Notes: generated by a model not told the origin, from the letters alone. Positions 43,978-53,436 are shown, counted from the stretch's first letter. The stretch is 64,000 bases of DNA from Shewanella atlantica (GCF_003966265.1 NZ_RXNV01000010.1:62001-126000); one strand, 5' to 3'. Program-made: numbers and translations.

Positions 43978-44847
43978 ATGCAAGTTAGTCAAGAAGATAG
44001 AATAGCACCGCAAGAAAAGTCAGCCGGTGCCAATACCATAGCAATAGTGGCCCTTGCCGTTGTGGTACTCATCTCCGGTGGAGCTTATTACTATTTCAGT
44101 GATACCGAGGAGCCGCAGCCACAGGAGAGAGCCGCCGTTGAAATACCCGACGCGCTCCCCGAAGAGCCTATCGTCACCATTGCCGATATCCCGGAGCCTG
44201 AGATAGAGCCCGTTGTCGAGCCGGAAATCGCAGTGGTTGAGACCCCTCAGCCAGAAATTGAACCTCTGCCGACGCTGGAAGAGAGTGACGGCTTTGTTCA
44301 TGACAAGACGGTCGTGATGGCCGACGGTATGGCGATCGAGCCCATGCTGGTCGAAAAAGATCTCGTGAGACACTTTGTTGTATTTGTCGATAATCTGGCG
44401 CAGGGAGAACTCGCTCGCAAGGTCAGTCCGCTCAAGGGACCGGACAGAGTCTTTACCGTCTCAGATATCACCAACAAAACGTACCTTAATCCGGATAGCT
44501 ACCACAGATATGATCTTTACGCCGATTTTGTTGCCAACTTAAATGAGGAGCAACTTGCTGCCACCTATAAAGAACTCACCCCGCTGTTATCTGAGGCATT
44601 CGAGGAATTAGGTTATGGTGAAATGAGCTTTAATGAGCGCATGCTAGAGGCCATAGACGTCATGCTGGCGGCACCGATTATTGAACAACCCATAGAGCTC
44701 GATGGTGTCAGCGTTAATTATCAATTTGTCGACCCTCAACTTGAAGCCCTGCCTAATGCACAAAAGTTATTAGTCAGAATGGGGCCTGAAAATAGCAAGA
44801 AGGTGAAGGCAGCCCTTCGTAGACTAAAGAAACACTTAGCTGATTAA
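43978..44847 (+). CDS. DUF3014-domain protein
   Basis: This 289-residue protein has a short cytoplasmic N-terminus, one membrane segment (IAIVALAVVVLISGGAYYYF, residues ~21-40), a Pro/Glu-rich periplasmic linker with repeated EPEIEP-type units, and a C-terminal domain that fits DUF3014. No function is known to me. It stands alone between recG and the aryl-polyene leader. Confidence 0.75.
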   Translation: MQVSQEDRIAPQEKSAGANTIAIVALAVVVLISGGAYYYFSDTEEPQPQERAAVEIPDALPEEPIVTIADIPEPEIEPVVEPEIAVVETPQPEIEPLPTLEESDGFVHDKTVVMADGMAIEPMLVEKDLVRHFVVFVDNLAQGELARKVSPLKGPDRVFTVSDITNKTYLNPDSYHRYDLYADFVANLNEEQLAATYKELTPLLSEAFEELGYGEMSFNERMLEAIDVMLAAPIIEQPIELDGVSVNYQFVDPQLEALPNAQKLLVRMGPENSKKVKAALRRLKKHLAD

Positions 44848-44872
44848 TAGAGTTAAGCTCACCCGCCTCAAT

Positions 44873-44902
44873 TTAACCTGCAGTGTACCTACTGCAGGTT
44901 AA
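44873..44902. terminator. Inverted repeat after the DUF3014 gene
   Basis: TTAACCTGCAGT and ACTGCAGGTTAA form a perfect 12-bp stem around GTACCT. The + strand side has no T-run, so termination efficiency is uncertain. Confidence 0.5.
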
Positions 44903-44983
44903 AAACCCCTTCTAAATCCTCTGCTCACCTCGATACAATATCACAACAGCTGTAACTCAAAACGCTTCATCATAAGTATTAAT

Positions 44984-45408
44984 CTGGTGTAGAATAAATC
45001 AGATATGGCAGTAGTTTTGCCTGTCTGAATATTTGAGCTTTTTCTACTTTTTATCGTTATGGACAACCCGGACTCAATAGTCATATCAGAGGCGTAGACC
45101 TGGTGCAGAATAAATCGGATATGGCAGTCATCTCGCCAGTCTGAATAAAAGAGTTTTTCTAATTTTTCTCGTTATGGATAACCCGGACTTAATCGTTATA
45201 TCCAAGGCGTAGACCTGGTGCAGAATAAATCGGATTTGGCAGTAGTCTTGCCAGTCTGAATATGAGAGTTTTCAAATTTATATCGTTACGGATAACCTAG
45301 GCTTAATCGTTATATCAAAGGCGTAGATCTGGTGCAGAATATGAGAGTTTTTCATATTTATATCGTTATGGATAACCTAGGCTTAATCGTCATATCAGAG
45401 GCAAAGCG
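44984..45408 (+). repeat. Tandem ~115-bp repeats forming the aryl-polyene leader
   Basis: Units start at CTGGTG on 44984, 45100, 45215 and 45329 (periods 116, 115, 114); the fourth unit is shortened, and a fifth begins with the GTG start codon of the first pigment gene at 45409. Each unit contains a GTTATGGATAAC palindrome or close variant (45056, 45171, 45285, 45365) and ends with an AGAGG/AAAGG ribosome-binding-like sequence followed by GGTGCAG. Units 2 and 3 therefore open 13-codon frames (45103-45144 and 45218-45259), and unit 4 opens a 28-codon frame whose stop overlaps the first gene start. Unit 1 has TAG after GTG. Confidence 0.85.
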
Positions 45409-46125
45409 GTGCAGTTAATATTTTCAATTTGTTCTTGGGGAGCCTGGTCACCTCAATACCAACTAGCCAGCGACTGGCAGAATTGGCAAGAAACTGGATC
45501 AGACCATGATTCAGATCTGCCCGGCGCGCCTAAACTGGCACAGGTCCCAGCCATGCAACGCAGGCGTTATAGTGCTCTGACCAAGATGCAACTCGAAGCC
45601 GCTTTTCAATGCGATGCGCCGCAGCAATGTCGCACCATCTTCAGCTCCAGACATGGAGAGCTGAATCGCACCTTAGGCCTACTCGATAATGTCGTAAATC
45701 AGGAGGCACTCTCACCCACGGCATTTAGCCAGTCGGTCCATAATACCGCCAGTGGGATCTACAGCATACTCAAGGGAAACCGTGCCTCATCGACCTCGAT
45801 TGCCGCAGGTTCTGAGACGCTTTATCAAGCCCTGGTAGAGGCTTACGCACAGCTTCACGAAGACCCCACTCCACTTCTGCTTGTTTTTGGTGATGAACCG
45901 GTCCCACAGGTTTATAGTCAATTCACCGATGAGCCAGAACTGCCGCTCTCTATGGCCTTCGTATTGACGCTCGCAACACCTGAGCCTGGCCAGCCACAGC
46001 TCACCATAGGCAATATTACTTCGGCAGATGATGTGAGCTATGGAGAGATCCTCCATAGTCTGGCGACGAACCAACCTCTGAGTGGAACGCTATCTAAACA
46101 CCATTGGCAGTTAAATTTTGGATAA
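45409..46125 (+). CDS. Ketosynthase chain-length-factor-like protein (aryl-polyene)
   Basis: This 238-residue protein resembles the N-terminal-like beta-ketoacyl synthase domain of aryl-polyene clusters (ApeC-type), which pairs with the full ketosynthase encoded at 58632 and sets chain length. The segment HNTASGIYSILKGNRASSTSIAAG is typical, and the catalytic Cys and His of active ketosynthases are absent. The GTG start has AGAGG eight bases upstream. The start codon lies inside the fifth copy of the leader repeat, so its expression is tied to that array. It is the first gene of the cluster. Confidence 0.75.
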   Translation: MQLIFSICSWGAWSPQYQLASDWQNWQETGSDHDSDLPGAPKLAQVPAMQRRRYSALTKMQLEAAFQCDAPQQCRTIFSSRHGELNRTLGLLDNVVNQEALSPTAFSQSVHNTASGIYSILKGNRASSTSIAAGSETLYQALVEAYAQLHEDPTPLLLVFGDEPVPQVYSQFTDEPELPLSMAFVLTLATPEPGQPQLTIGNITSADDVSYGEILHSLATNQPLSGTLSKHHWQLNFG

Positions 46126-46909
46126 TACTCCGGCAAAGAGGCTCACCGGCATCGCTTATATTCCAAGGTGGTTAGGAGGCGTTAGCTGCTATATCGTCTT
46201 CGGGCTCGGCGGCCTGCTAACCTCGCTAACCATCTTACCTCTTCTGCGGTTTTGGCCGGGAACGAAAGAGCAGAGAATTAGACGGGTACAAAAAGCCGTA
46301 CATATTATGTTTAGAGGTTTCGTCCATATGCTTAGCTGGGCCGGAGTCATTAAACTTACCCCGGTTAACATGGCACGACTGAGCGAAGCGAGAGGCAAGG
46401 TGGTTGTCATGAATCATCCAACCTTGGTCGATGTCGTAGTGCTGATAAGCTTAATGCCCAATGCCGGGTGCATAGTTAAACAGGGGATCTGGCGAAACCC
46501 TTTTATGCGCGGTGTTGTGGCCTGCGCAGGTTATATACCTAATCGGGGTGCAGAGTTACTTCTGTATGATTGTAAGGAAGTTTTAGACAGCGGGACTAAC
46601 TTAATTATTTTCCCGGAAGGCACACGCACAGTCCTTGGCTCTGTCATCAATGATTTTGCCCGCGGTGCTGCCAATATAGCACTAAGAACCAAGACAGATA
46701 TTTTACCTGTCACTCTTCATACCAATGCATCGGGCTTAACTAAGCAGGAAGCCTGGTATGAAATCCCCCGTCGCACCATTGGGATGCGTGTTGAAGTAGG
46801 CGAAACTATCGAGCACATCAGGTATGATACACAAGCCGGTGGCGATGCAAAAATGGCGCGTCTACTTACACGGGATCTCGAAGATCACTTTAAAAAAGAA
46901 CTTGAATAA
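46118..46909 (+). CDS. Lysophospholipid-type acyltransferase (aryl-polyene)
   Basis: This 263-residue PlsC-type enzyme has the acceptor motif HPTLVD (HX4D, His100-Asp105) and the FPEGTR glycerol-phosphate-site motif (165-170), with a membrane segment near residue 30. Aryl-polyene clusters carry such an enzyme (ApeD-like), thought to help attach the polyene to a lipid head. TTG is the apparent start, overlapping the previous gene by 8 bp. Confidence 0.8.
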   Translation: MDNTPAKRLTGIAYIPRWLGGVSCYIVFGLGGLLTSLTILPLLRFWPGTKEQRIRRVQKAVHIMFRGFVHMLSWAGVIKLTPVNMARLSEARGKVVVMNHPTLVDVVVLISLMPNAGCIVKQGIWRNPFMRGVVACAGYIPNRGAELLLYDCKEVLDSGTNLIIFPEGTRTVLGSVINDFARGAANIALRTKTDILPVTLHTNASGLTKQEAWYEIPRRTIGMRVEVGETIEHIRYDTQAGGDAKMARLLTRDLEDHFKKELE

Positions 46910-46912
46910 ATT

Positions 46913-47167
46913 ATGAGCTTACACAACGAAATAAAACAATTAATCATAGATTGCCTGGACCTCGAAGATGTCGGCATCGATGATATTGAAACTGATTCAG
47001 CGCTATTTGGAGAAGGCTTAGGGCTGGACTCAATCGATGCGCTGGAACTAGGCTTGGCAATTAAAAAGAGATTCGATGTAAAAATTGAAGCTAACTCTGA
47101 AGCTACTAAAGCACATTTTTATAGTGTGGCCAGCTTAGCTAGCTTTATTGAATCGCAGCGAGCTTAG
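46913..47167 (+). CDS. Acyl carrier protein 1 (aryl-polyene)
   Basis: This 84-residue ACP has Ser40 in GLGLDSIDALEL as the phosphopantetheine attachment site and a net acidic helical sequence. It carries the growing polyene chain between the type II PKS enzymes (ApeE-like). It lies 3 bp after the acyltransferase gene. Confidence 0.9.
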   Translation: MSLHNEIKQLIIDCLDLEDVGIDDIETDSALFGEGLGLDSIDALELGLAIKKRFDVKIEANSEATKAHFYSVASLASFIESQRA

Positions 47168-47175
47168 GAGAGATT

Positions 47176-47424
47176 ATGCAAAGTCGTGAACAAATTCTGG
47201 AAGCTTTGACTCAGATCTTAGTCGATGAGTTCGAAATCGAAGCCGAAGATATCACCCTTGAAGCGTCTCTCTATCAAGAGTTAGATCTGGACAGCATCGA
47301 TGCCGTTGACTTAGTCATCAAGTTGCAGCAGATGACAGGAAAGAAAATAAAACCTGAAGAGTTTAAAGCCGTACGGACTGTCGATGATGTTGTTACCGCC
47401 ATCGAAGGGCTGACTAAAGGCTGA
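47176..47424 (+). CDS. Acyl carrier protein 2 (aryl-polyene)
   Basis: This 82-residue ACP has Ser40 in ELDLDSIDAVDL. Two ACPs are usual in aryl-polyene clusters (ApeF-like here), one likely loaded by the ligase with the aryl starter. AGGAG lies before the start, and the stop overlaps the next start (TGATG). Confidence 0.9.
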   Translation: MQSREQILEALTQILVDEFEIEAEDITLEASLYQELDLDSIDAVDLVIKLQQMTGKKIKPEEFKAVRTVDDVVTAIEGLTKG

Positions 47425-47972
47425 TGCGCTTATTTTTACAAATAGTCACTAGTCTCTTATTAATTGGCTATCCTTTAGCCGTTTATTTTGGACTCAACTA
47501 TTTGCCGGCAGGCACCATAGCCATGGTACTTTGCTTGTTTTTAATTCTGCGGTTGCTGATACAAAAACAACAGGTCAAGTCGATGGTTCTGCCTCTGTTG
47601 GTCGGCATAGGATTGACTGCCGGAAGCTTTATCGCAAAGCGGCACGATTGGTTACTTTACTATCCGGTGGTGATTAACCTTAGTATGCTACTTTTGTTCG
47701 GCTATTCGCTTAAGTCGGGACCGAGTATGATTGAACGACTCGCCAGGTTGAAAGAACCTGACCTTCCCGATGAAGCGATCCCTTACTTACAAAAAGTCAC
47801 GCTCATCTGGTGTGGCTTATTTGTTTTCAATGGCGTCGTAGCCCTCTATACCGCCCGCTATTCCAGTTTGGAAATATGGACGCTGTATAACGGACTTATC
47901 GCCTATCTGCTCATAGGTTCGCTACTTGGTGGCGAGTGGTTGTATAGAACTATTTGGTTAAAAAAGTCATGA
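47424..47972 (+). CDS. Aryl-polyene cluster integral membrane protein
   Basis: This 182-residue protein has about five membrane segments and belongs by position to the ApeG-type membrane proteins found between the ACPs and the ligase. Its function is not known to me. It overlaps the ACP gene by one base and the ligase gene by four. Confidence 0.7.
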   Translation: MRLFLQIVTSLLLIGYPLAVYFGLNYLPAGTIAMVLCLFLILRLLIQKQQVKSMVLPLLVGIGLTAGSFIAKRHDWLLYYPVVINLSMLLLFGYSLKSGPSMIERLARLKEPDLPDEAIPYLQKVTLIWCGLFVFNGVVALYTARYSSLEIWTLYNGLIAYLLIGSLLGGEWLYRTIWLKKS

Positions 47973-49333
47973 CAGAGTTATTGAAATCTTGGTTATCCAA
48001 GGGGCCATCGAGCCAACAACTTATCAGCTTCAATCACCATGATATTGTCAACGGTGCAGCCTTCACGAGCCAGGTTGCCAATGTCCACCAGCAACTGAGC
48101 CAGTCACAAGCACAGCGTTGGCTGCTGGCATGCGAAAGTAGTGACCTGTTTGCAGTGGGATTGTGCGCCGCACTTCTTGCCGGAAAAGAGGTGGTTCTTC
48201 CATCAAACACTCAGACAGGCACCTTGAGTGAGATAACCCATGAGTTCGATGGAGTCATTTCTGATCAGCCTCTTTGTGAAGGCAAAGCTTTCATCATGCT
48301 GAAGAAAGACCTCCATCAAACCAATAACATTTGGCCGGAATGTGACAACTACGGAAAGCTCGTGCTCTTTACTTCAGGAAGTAGCGGTCACCCCAAGGCC
48401 GTATGCAAAACACTGGAGCAGTTAGACGCCGAAGTCAGCATCCTTGAGAACACCTTCGCCAAGCACCTTCCGCACTGCAGCGTGATATCGACCGTTTCTC
48501 ATCAACACATCTATGGACTGCTGTTTAAGATCCTGTGGCCACTCGCTGCCAGCCGTCCATTTCTGAGCGATATTGTTGAATACCCGGAGACACTGACTTA
48601 CTACACGAGTTTATTCCCCAATCTTTGTTTGATCAGTAGCCCGGCTCAATTATCCCGCCTTCCGGAATCTTTGGATAATGAACGCCAATTAAGATCCCCA
48701 AGCCTGGTATTCAGCTCTGGGGGACCGCTTAATTTCGAGGCGGCCCAGGGTATCGCCCACTGTTATGGTCGACATCCCATCGAGGTATTCGGCAGTACAG
48801 AAACAGGCGGAATAGCCTACCGCAGACAGACTCAGCAAGATCAACCTTGGCGCGTTTTCGACAGCATTGAGATCGGGCAGGATGATAAAGATGGCGCATT
48901 GCTGCTTAAATCACCCTATCTTGAGAATGATGAATGGCTGAGATGCGAAGATAAAATCACTCTTCTCAAGCCTGGTGAGTTCCAGTTACAGGGGCGACTC
49001 GACCGGGTAGTAAAAATCGAAGAGAAACGTCTGTCACTGGTGCAGATGGAGGCTCTACTGGAGAGCCACCCACTGGTCAGTCAGGCGGCGCTACTTGTCT
49101 TAGAGCAGCCACGTACCCAACTTGGCGCCGTCATAGAGTTATCTCAGCACGGCAAAGAGAAGTTAGATGCCGAAGGAAAGCTCAGCCTGAATAACCTTTT
49201 TAAGGCTCATCTGTTGACTCAGTTCGAACGCGTCACTCTGCCCAGGCGATGGCGATATCCTGAAACTGTTCCCGTAAATTCACAGGGAAAACGATTAGCC
49301 AATCAATTATCTGAGTTATTCGAACATGATTAA
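47969..49333 (+). CDS. AMP-dependent ligase for the aryl starter (aryl-polyene)
   Basis: This ~454-residue ANL-family enzyme has a phosphate-binding loop FTSGSSGHPKAV and the adenylation motif VFGSTETGGIAYR. It corresponds to ApeH, which activates the aromatic starter acid and loads it on an ACP. ATG 47969 is preferred because it overlaps the upstream stop as ATGA; the frame also opens at TTG 47954. Given the lyase in the cluster, cinnamate or 4-coumarate are candidate substrates. Confidence 0.82.
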   Translation: MTELLKSWLSKGPSSQQLISFNHHDIVNGAAFTSQVANVHQQLSQSQAQRWLLACESSDLFAVGLCAALLAGKEVVLPSNTQTGTLSEITHEFDGVISDQPLCEGKAFIMLKKDLHQTNNIWPECDNYGKLVLFTSGSSGHPKAVCKTLEQLDAEVSILENTFAKHLPHCSVISTVSHQHIYGLLFKILWPLAASRPFLSDIVEYPETLTYYTSLFPNLCLISSPAQLSRLPESLDNERQLRSPSLVFSSGGPLNFEAAQGIAHCYGRHPIEVFGSTETGGIAYRRQTQQDQPWRVFDSIEIGQDDKDGALLLKSPYLENDEWLRCEDKITLLKPGEFQLQGRLDRVVKIEEKRLSLVQMEALLESHPLVSQAALLVLEQPRTQLGAVIELSQHGKEKLDAEGKLSLNNLFKAHLLTQFERVTLPRRWRYPETVPVNSQGKRLANQLSELFEHD

Positions 49334-49703
49334 ATCCAAGCTTCCCAGAGTCCTCTCGACAGACATTCAAGGCGAAGCCATAGAGTGGCGAATATTTATC
49401 GACGCTGGCCTGCCATTTTTTGACGGCCACTTTCCCGAACAAGCCGTACTGCCGGGCGTGACTCAGTTAGACTGGGCAATTCGTATGGGGTGTGAGCATT
49501 TCAATTATCCTGTTGATGTTGCCACCTTAGAGGTGCTTAAGTTTCAGCAGTTAATGCTGCCAAACTCTGAGGTAACCCTGAAAATCTCTCAAAACAGCAG
49601 TAAAACCAAATTGCTCTTTAGCTATTTTGATGATGAGAAGCGCTTCGCGTCGGGGCGGATCTTGCTTGCCTCCCCGACCGTTGCCGATACAGAGGTCAGC
49701 TGA
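49326..49703 (+). CDS. Hotdog-fold 3-hydroxyacyl-ACP dehydratase 1 (aryl-polyene)
   Basis: This 125-residue FabZ-like protein has FFDGHFPEQAVLPGV with His35 at the catalytic position. In aryl-polyene synthesis a small dehydratase of this type (ApeI-like) works with the second hotdog protein encoded at 59822. It overlaps the ligase gene by 8 bp and the next gene by one base. Confidence 0.85.
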   Translation: MIKSKLPRVLSTDIQGEAIEWRIFIDAGLPFFDGHFPEQAVLPGVTQLDWAIRMGCEHFNYPVDVATLEVLKFQQLMLPNSEVTLKISQNSSKTKLLFSYFDDEKRFASGRILLASPTVADTEVS

Positions 49704-51406
49704 TGCAATTAGCATTGGTCATTCCTAACTACAATCATCAGGCTGCGATCGAGAAGACCCTTGAATCACTGGCTGCACTCGATCTTCATTGTTATCTGGT
49801 AGACGATGGTAGCAATGATGAAACACGGCACCTGTTAATCTCTCTTGCCGATAAGTATTCATGGGTAACGCTATTACATCACCCATTTAACCGTGGCAAA
49901 GGGGCCGCAGTGACTACAGGTCTGCGAGCCGCCTATAAAGATGGCTATAGCCACGCACTACAGGTCGATGCCGATGGCCAGCATAACTTAGACGATATCC
50001 CGGCCATGCTAGCCAAGGCAGAGGCACATCCCGAAGCCTTGATATCCGGCCTGCCTCAATATGATGAATCGGTTCCTAAGAGTCGATTCTATGCACGCTA
50101 TCTCACCCACTTCTGGGTGTGGGTTGAAACCTTAAGTTTCGATATTCAAGATTCCATGTGTGGCTTTCGTGTCTATCCTCTTGCCGCCACCGAAAAGCTA
50201 TTCCTGAGTCAGGCCTTAGGCGAACGAATGGACTTCGATATTGAAGTTTTAGTTCGCCTGCACTGGGCTGGCACAGAGGTTATCCATCTACCTACGCAAG
50301 TGATCTATCCCGAAGATGGCATCAGCCACTTTCAGGGGTTATGGGATAATCTGCGGATCTCAGGTATGCACACACGGCTGTTCTTCGGCATGCTAAAACG
50401 TTTGCCACAGAGGTTAATCAAGAGTAATCAAGATGACCACTGGTCCTCTATCACCGAACGCGGCAGTTATTGGGGAATAAAATTACTGGCTGCCAGCTAT
50501 AAACTCGGCGGACACTGGCTATGCCGTGCCATCATGTATCCCGTGATCTTCTATTTCTTCTTAACGGGTCGCAGCGCCAGAGATGCCTCGCTCACATTCT
50601 TGAAGCAGGTAAAAAACTATGATCCGGAGCAGCCACAGCTACAAGGAAAAGTAGGCTGGCGTCAAAGCCTCAAACACTTCCTTGCCTTCGGTAACGCAGC
50701 CTTAGATCGCATCGATGCCTGGTGCGACCGCATTCAACTCAGCCAGGTTGATTTTCCCAATCGCGCCCTCCTGGCCGATCAGCTTGCTGCCGGTCAGGGG
50801 GCTGTCTTATTGGTCTCTCACCTGGGGAACCTTGAGCTATGTCGCGCCATTTCCGTTCACCAGAAGCGAGTCAAAGTGAACGTCATGGTGTTAACGCAAA
50901 ATGCCGAAAATTTTAATCGCGTCTTAAAACAGCTCAATCCGGATAGCTCGCTTAACCTTATTCAGGTCACCGACTTAGGTCCGACAACCTCAATGTTACT
51001 GCAACAGAAGATTGAAGATGGAGAGCTGGTCGTTATCGCAGGGGATAGAACCTCATCTAATACCCAAGGCCGGGTGATCTATGCCCCCTTCATGGGAAAA
51101 CAGGCCCCCTTCCCTCAGGGACCCTTTATTCTTGCGGGGTTACTCGACTGCCCCGTGTATTTAATGTTTTGTCTTCGTGAACAGGACCGCTACAGGGTCC
51201 ACCTGGAAACATTCTCGAATACACTGAAAGGCCCCAGAAAAGGTCGAATGCAAAGACTCGAAGACGCCGTTAATAACTACAGTTCACGGCTCGAATATTA
51301 TGCGCGGCGTGAACCGCTGCAATGGTTTAATTTTTTTGATTTTTGGCGTAAGGACAGCGAAATCCAGCGAACCAATTTTCACGGTAAAGACAGGACAGAT
51401 AAATAG
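49703..51406 (+). CDS. Glycosyltransferase 2 / acyltransferase fusion (aryl-polyene)
   Basis: This 567-residue protein joins an N-terminal GT-A family 2 glycosyltransferase (VIPNYNHQAAIEKTLESL, VDDGSND, and DADGQH at the metal site) to a C-terminal lipid A-acyltransferase-like domain beginning near residue 300 (VSHLGNLELCRAI and PFPQGPFILAGLL). Such fusions occur in aryl-polyene clusters (ApeJ-like). It probably adds a sugar and an acyl group to build the membrane anchor of the pigment at the inner-membrane face. Confidence 0.85.
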   Translation: MQLALVIPNYNHQAAIEKTLESLAALDLHCYLVDDGSNDETRHLLISLADKYSWVTLLHHPFNRGKGAAVTTGLRAAYKDGYSHALQVDADGQHNLDDIPAMLAKAEAHPEALISGLPQYDESVPKSRFYARYLTHFWVWVETLSFDIQDSMCGFRVYPLAATEKLFLSQALGERMDFDIEVLVRLHWAGTEVIHLPTQVIYPEDGISHFQGLWDNLRISGMHTRLFFGMLKRLPQRLIKSNQDDHWSSITERGSYWGIKLLAASYKLGGHWLCRAIMYPVIFYFFLTGRSARDASLTFLKQVKNYDPEQPQLQGKVGWRQSLKHFLAFGNAALDRIDAWCDRIQLSQVDFPNRALLADQLAAGQGAVLLVSHLGNLELCRAISVHQKRVKVNVMVLTQNAENFNRVLKQLNPDSSLNLIQVTDLGPTTSMLLQQKIEDGELVVIAGDRTSSNTQGRVIYAPFMGKQAPFPQGPFILAGLLDCPVYLMFCLREQDRYRVHLETFSNTLKGPRKGRMQRLEDAVNNYSSRLEYYARREPLQWFNFFDFWRKDSEIQRTNFHGKDRTDK

Positions 51407-52969
51407 ATGACTCAGACTAATCAATCAAACCAAAGCGAGATGATTGTTCATTTTGGTCACAGGGCCTTATCCCTGGAAGATGTCGTTGCGGTAGCCAAAG
51501 GCGCTAAAGCAAAATTAAAAGAAAGTCATGATTATCAGGCCTATATTCAGAAAGGGGCTAACTTCATCGACAGCCTGCTTAACGAAGAAGGAGTGGTCTA
51601 TGGTGTCACAACTGGCTATGGCGACTCTTGCACGGTTACAGTGGGCCTGGATCTGGTCCATGAACTTCCCCTGCATCTGACTCGATTTCACGGCTGCGGC
51701 TTAGGTGAAATACTCTCTCCCATGCAGGCTCGAGCCGTTATGGCTTGTCGCCTCAGTTCACTCGCGGTCGGTAAGTCTGGCGTGAGTTACGAACTACTGC
51801 AGAGAATTGAAACCTTACTTAACCTTAATATCATTCCGGTGATCCCGGAGGAGGGGTCTGTAGGAGCCAGTGGCGACCTTACTCCCCTGTCCTATCTGGC
51901 CGCGGTGCTCGTGGGCGAGCGTGATGTTATCTATGAAGGTGTGCGTCAGCCCACTGCCGACGTTTATGCCAAACTCAACATTACCCCGTTAAGACTGCGC
52001 CCGAAAGAGGGATTAGCCCTCATGAACGGTACCGCCGTCATGACGGCACTGGCATGTTTAGCATATGACAGAGCCCAATATCTCAGCCGCTTAGCGAGCC
52101 GCATCACCGCGATGGCATCACTCACTCTGAAGGGAAATTCCAACCACTTCGATGATATCTTGTTCGCCGCTAAGCCTCATCCGGGACAAAACCAGATAGC
52201 CGCCTGGATCCGCGAAGATCTCAATCATCATGAGCATCCTAGAAATTCAGACAGACTTCAGGATAGATACTCTATCCGCTGCGCACCGCATATTATCGGT
52301 GTGTTACAGGATGCACTGCCTTTCATGCGTCAGTTTATCGAGACTGAGTTAAACAGTGCCAACGATAACCCTATCGTCGACGCCGAAGGGGAGCACATTC
52401 TTCATGGCGGTCACTTCTATGGCGGCCATATCGCCTTCGTCATGGATTCGATGAAAAATACCGTGGCCAATATCGCCGATCTCATCGATCGTCAGATGGC
52501 TCTGGTCATGGATCCTAAGTTCAATAACGGCCTTCCCGCTAATCTGTCGGCATCGACAGGGGCAAGACGCTCAATTAACCATGGTTTCAAAGCCGTGCAG
52601 ATAGGCGTATCCGCCTGGACCGCCGAAGCACTGAAAAATACCATGCCCGCCAGCGTTTTCTCCCGCTCTACTGAGTGCCACAATCAAGATAAAGTCAGCA
52701 TGGGTACCATAGCGGCCCGCGACTGCATGCGTGTACTCCAGCTGACGGAGCAGGTTGCCGCAGCCGCGCTGTTAGCCATGACTCAGGGGATTAATTTACG
52801 GATCTCACAACAGGAGCTTTGCCACTCCTCGCTGACGCCATCCGTAGCCAAGACCCTTGAGCAAGTGAAGGCTGACTTTGAGCTACTGACAGAAGACAGA
52901 CCGCTTGAGCCGGTCCTCAGGCAGACAGTAGACAAGATCCAGCATGGTTTATGGGAAGTGTGTTCATGA
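51407..52969 (+). CDS. Aromatic amino acid ammonia-lyase, MIO-type (aryl-polyene)
   Basis: This 520-residue cytoplasmic lyase removes ammonia from an aromatic amino acid to give the unsaturated acid used as starter. The MIO triad Ala154-Ser155-Gly156 (GSVGASGDLTPLS) and catalytic Tyr65 (VYGVTTGYG) are intact. The selectivity positions read Phe94-His95 in TRFHGCG, a mixture of PAL-like and HAL-like residues, so Tyr, Phe or His cannot be decided. Cluster context favours Tyr or Phe. It begins directly after the previous stop codon. It is the control for the MIO-less homologue at 27947. Confidence 0.9.
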   Translation: MTQTNQSNQSEMIVHFGHRALSLEDVVAVAKGAKAKLKESHDYQAYIQKGANFIDSLLNEEGVVYGVTTGYGDSCTVTVGLDLVHELPLHLTRFHGCGLGEILSPMQARAVMACRLSSLAVGKSGVSYELLQRIETLLNLNIIPVIPEEGSVGASGDLTPLSYLAAVLVGERDVIYEGVRQPTADVYAKLNITPLRLRPKEGLALMNGTAVMTALACLAYDRAQYLSRLASRITAMASLTLKGNSNHFDDILFAAKPHPGQNQIAAWIREDLNHHEHPRNSDRLQDRYSIRCAPHIIGVLQDALPFMRQFIETELNSANDNPIVDAEGEHILHGGHFYGGHIAFVMDSMKNTVANIADLIDRQMALVMDPKFNNGLPANLSASTGARRSINHGFKAVQIGVSAWTAEALKNTMPASVFSRSTECHNQDKVSMGTIAARDCMRVLQLTEQVAAAALLAMTQGINLRISQQELCHSSLTPSVAKTLEQVKADFELLTEDRPLEPVLRQTVDKIQHGLWEVCS

Positions 52970-53436
52970 CCAGGCTATCGCGCAAAGCTATCTTGACCAC
53001 AGAGCTGGAGATATTGATCCCGTTTCATGATGTCGACTCCATGGGCATCACCTGGCATGGCAACTATTTGCGTTATTTTGAAATTGTCCGTTGTCAGCTA
53101 TTAGATGAAATCCAATACGGCTACCGGGAGATGCAGGCCTCGGGTTACTCCTGGCCTATCGTCGATCTGCAGATAAAGTACGTTCAACCCAGCACGTTTG
53201 AGCAAAAAGTTAAGGTTATCGCCTCGCTCGTCGAATGGGAGAACCGAATCAAGATCAACTACCAGGTCAGGGATGTCGCCACCAATCAGCGGCTCACCAA
53301 GGGCTACACAATACAAGCCGCCGTTGAAACAGCAACCAACGAGCTATGCTTCGTGACGCCCGATATCTTCAGAGATAAAATTGCTCACCTGATAGAGAAA
53401 GTTACCCCGGCTATATCCGCAGGAAGCAGCCTATGA
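52966..53436 (+). CDS. 4HBT-type acyl thioesterase (aryl-polyene)
   Basis: This ~156-residue hotdog thioesterase has the DVDSMGITWHGNYLRYFE motif of the 4-hydroxybenzoyl-CoA thioesterase family, with the catalytic Asp in HDVD. It could release or edit acyl chains during pigment synthesis. ATG 52966 overlaps the lyase stop as ATGA with GGGAAG upstream; an in-frame ATG at 52951 is less likely. Confidence 0.85.
   Translation: MTRLSRKAILTTELEILIPFHDVDSMGITWHGNYLRYFEIVRCQLLDEIQYGYREMQASGYSWPIVDLQIKYVQPSTFEQKVKVIASLVEWENRIKINYQVRDVATNQRLTKGYTIQAAVETATNELCFVTPDIFRDKIAHLIEKVTPAISAGSSL

Noticed and set aside
44984..45408. CRISPR-like array
   Set aside because: The period is ~115 bp and whole units are similar, with no short repeat alternating with unique spacers and no cas genes nearby.
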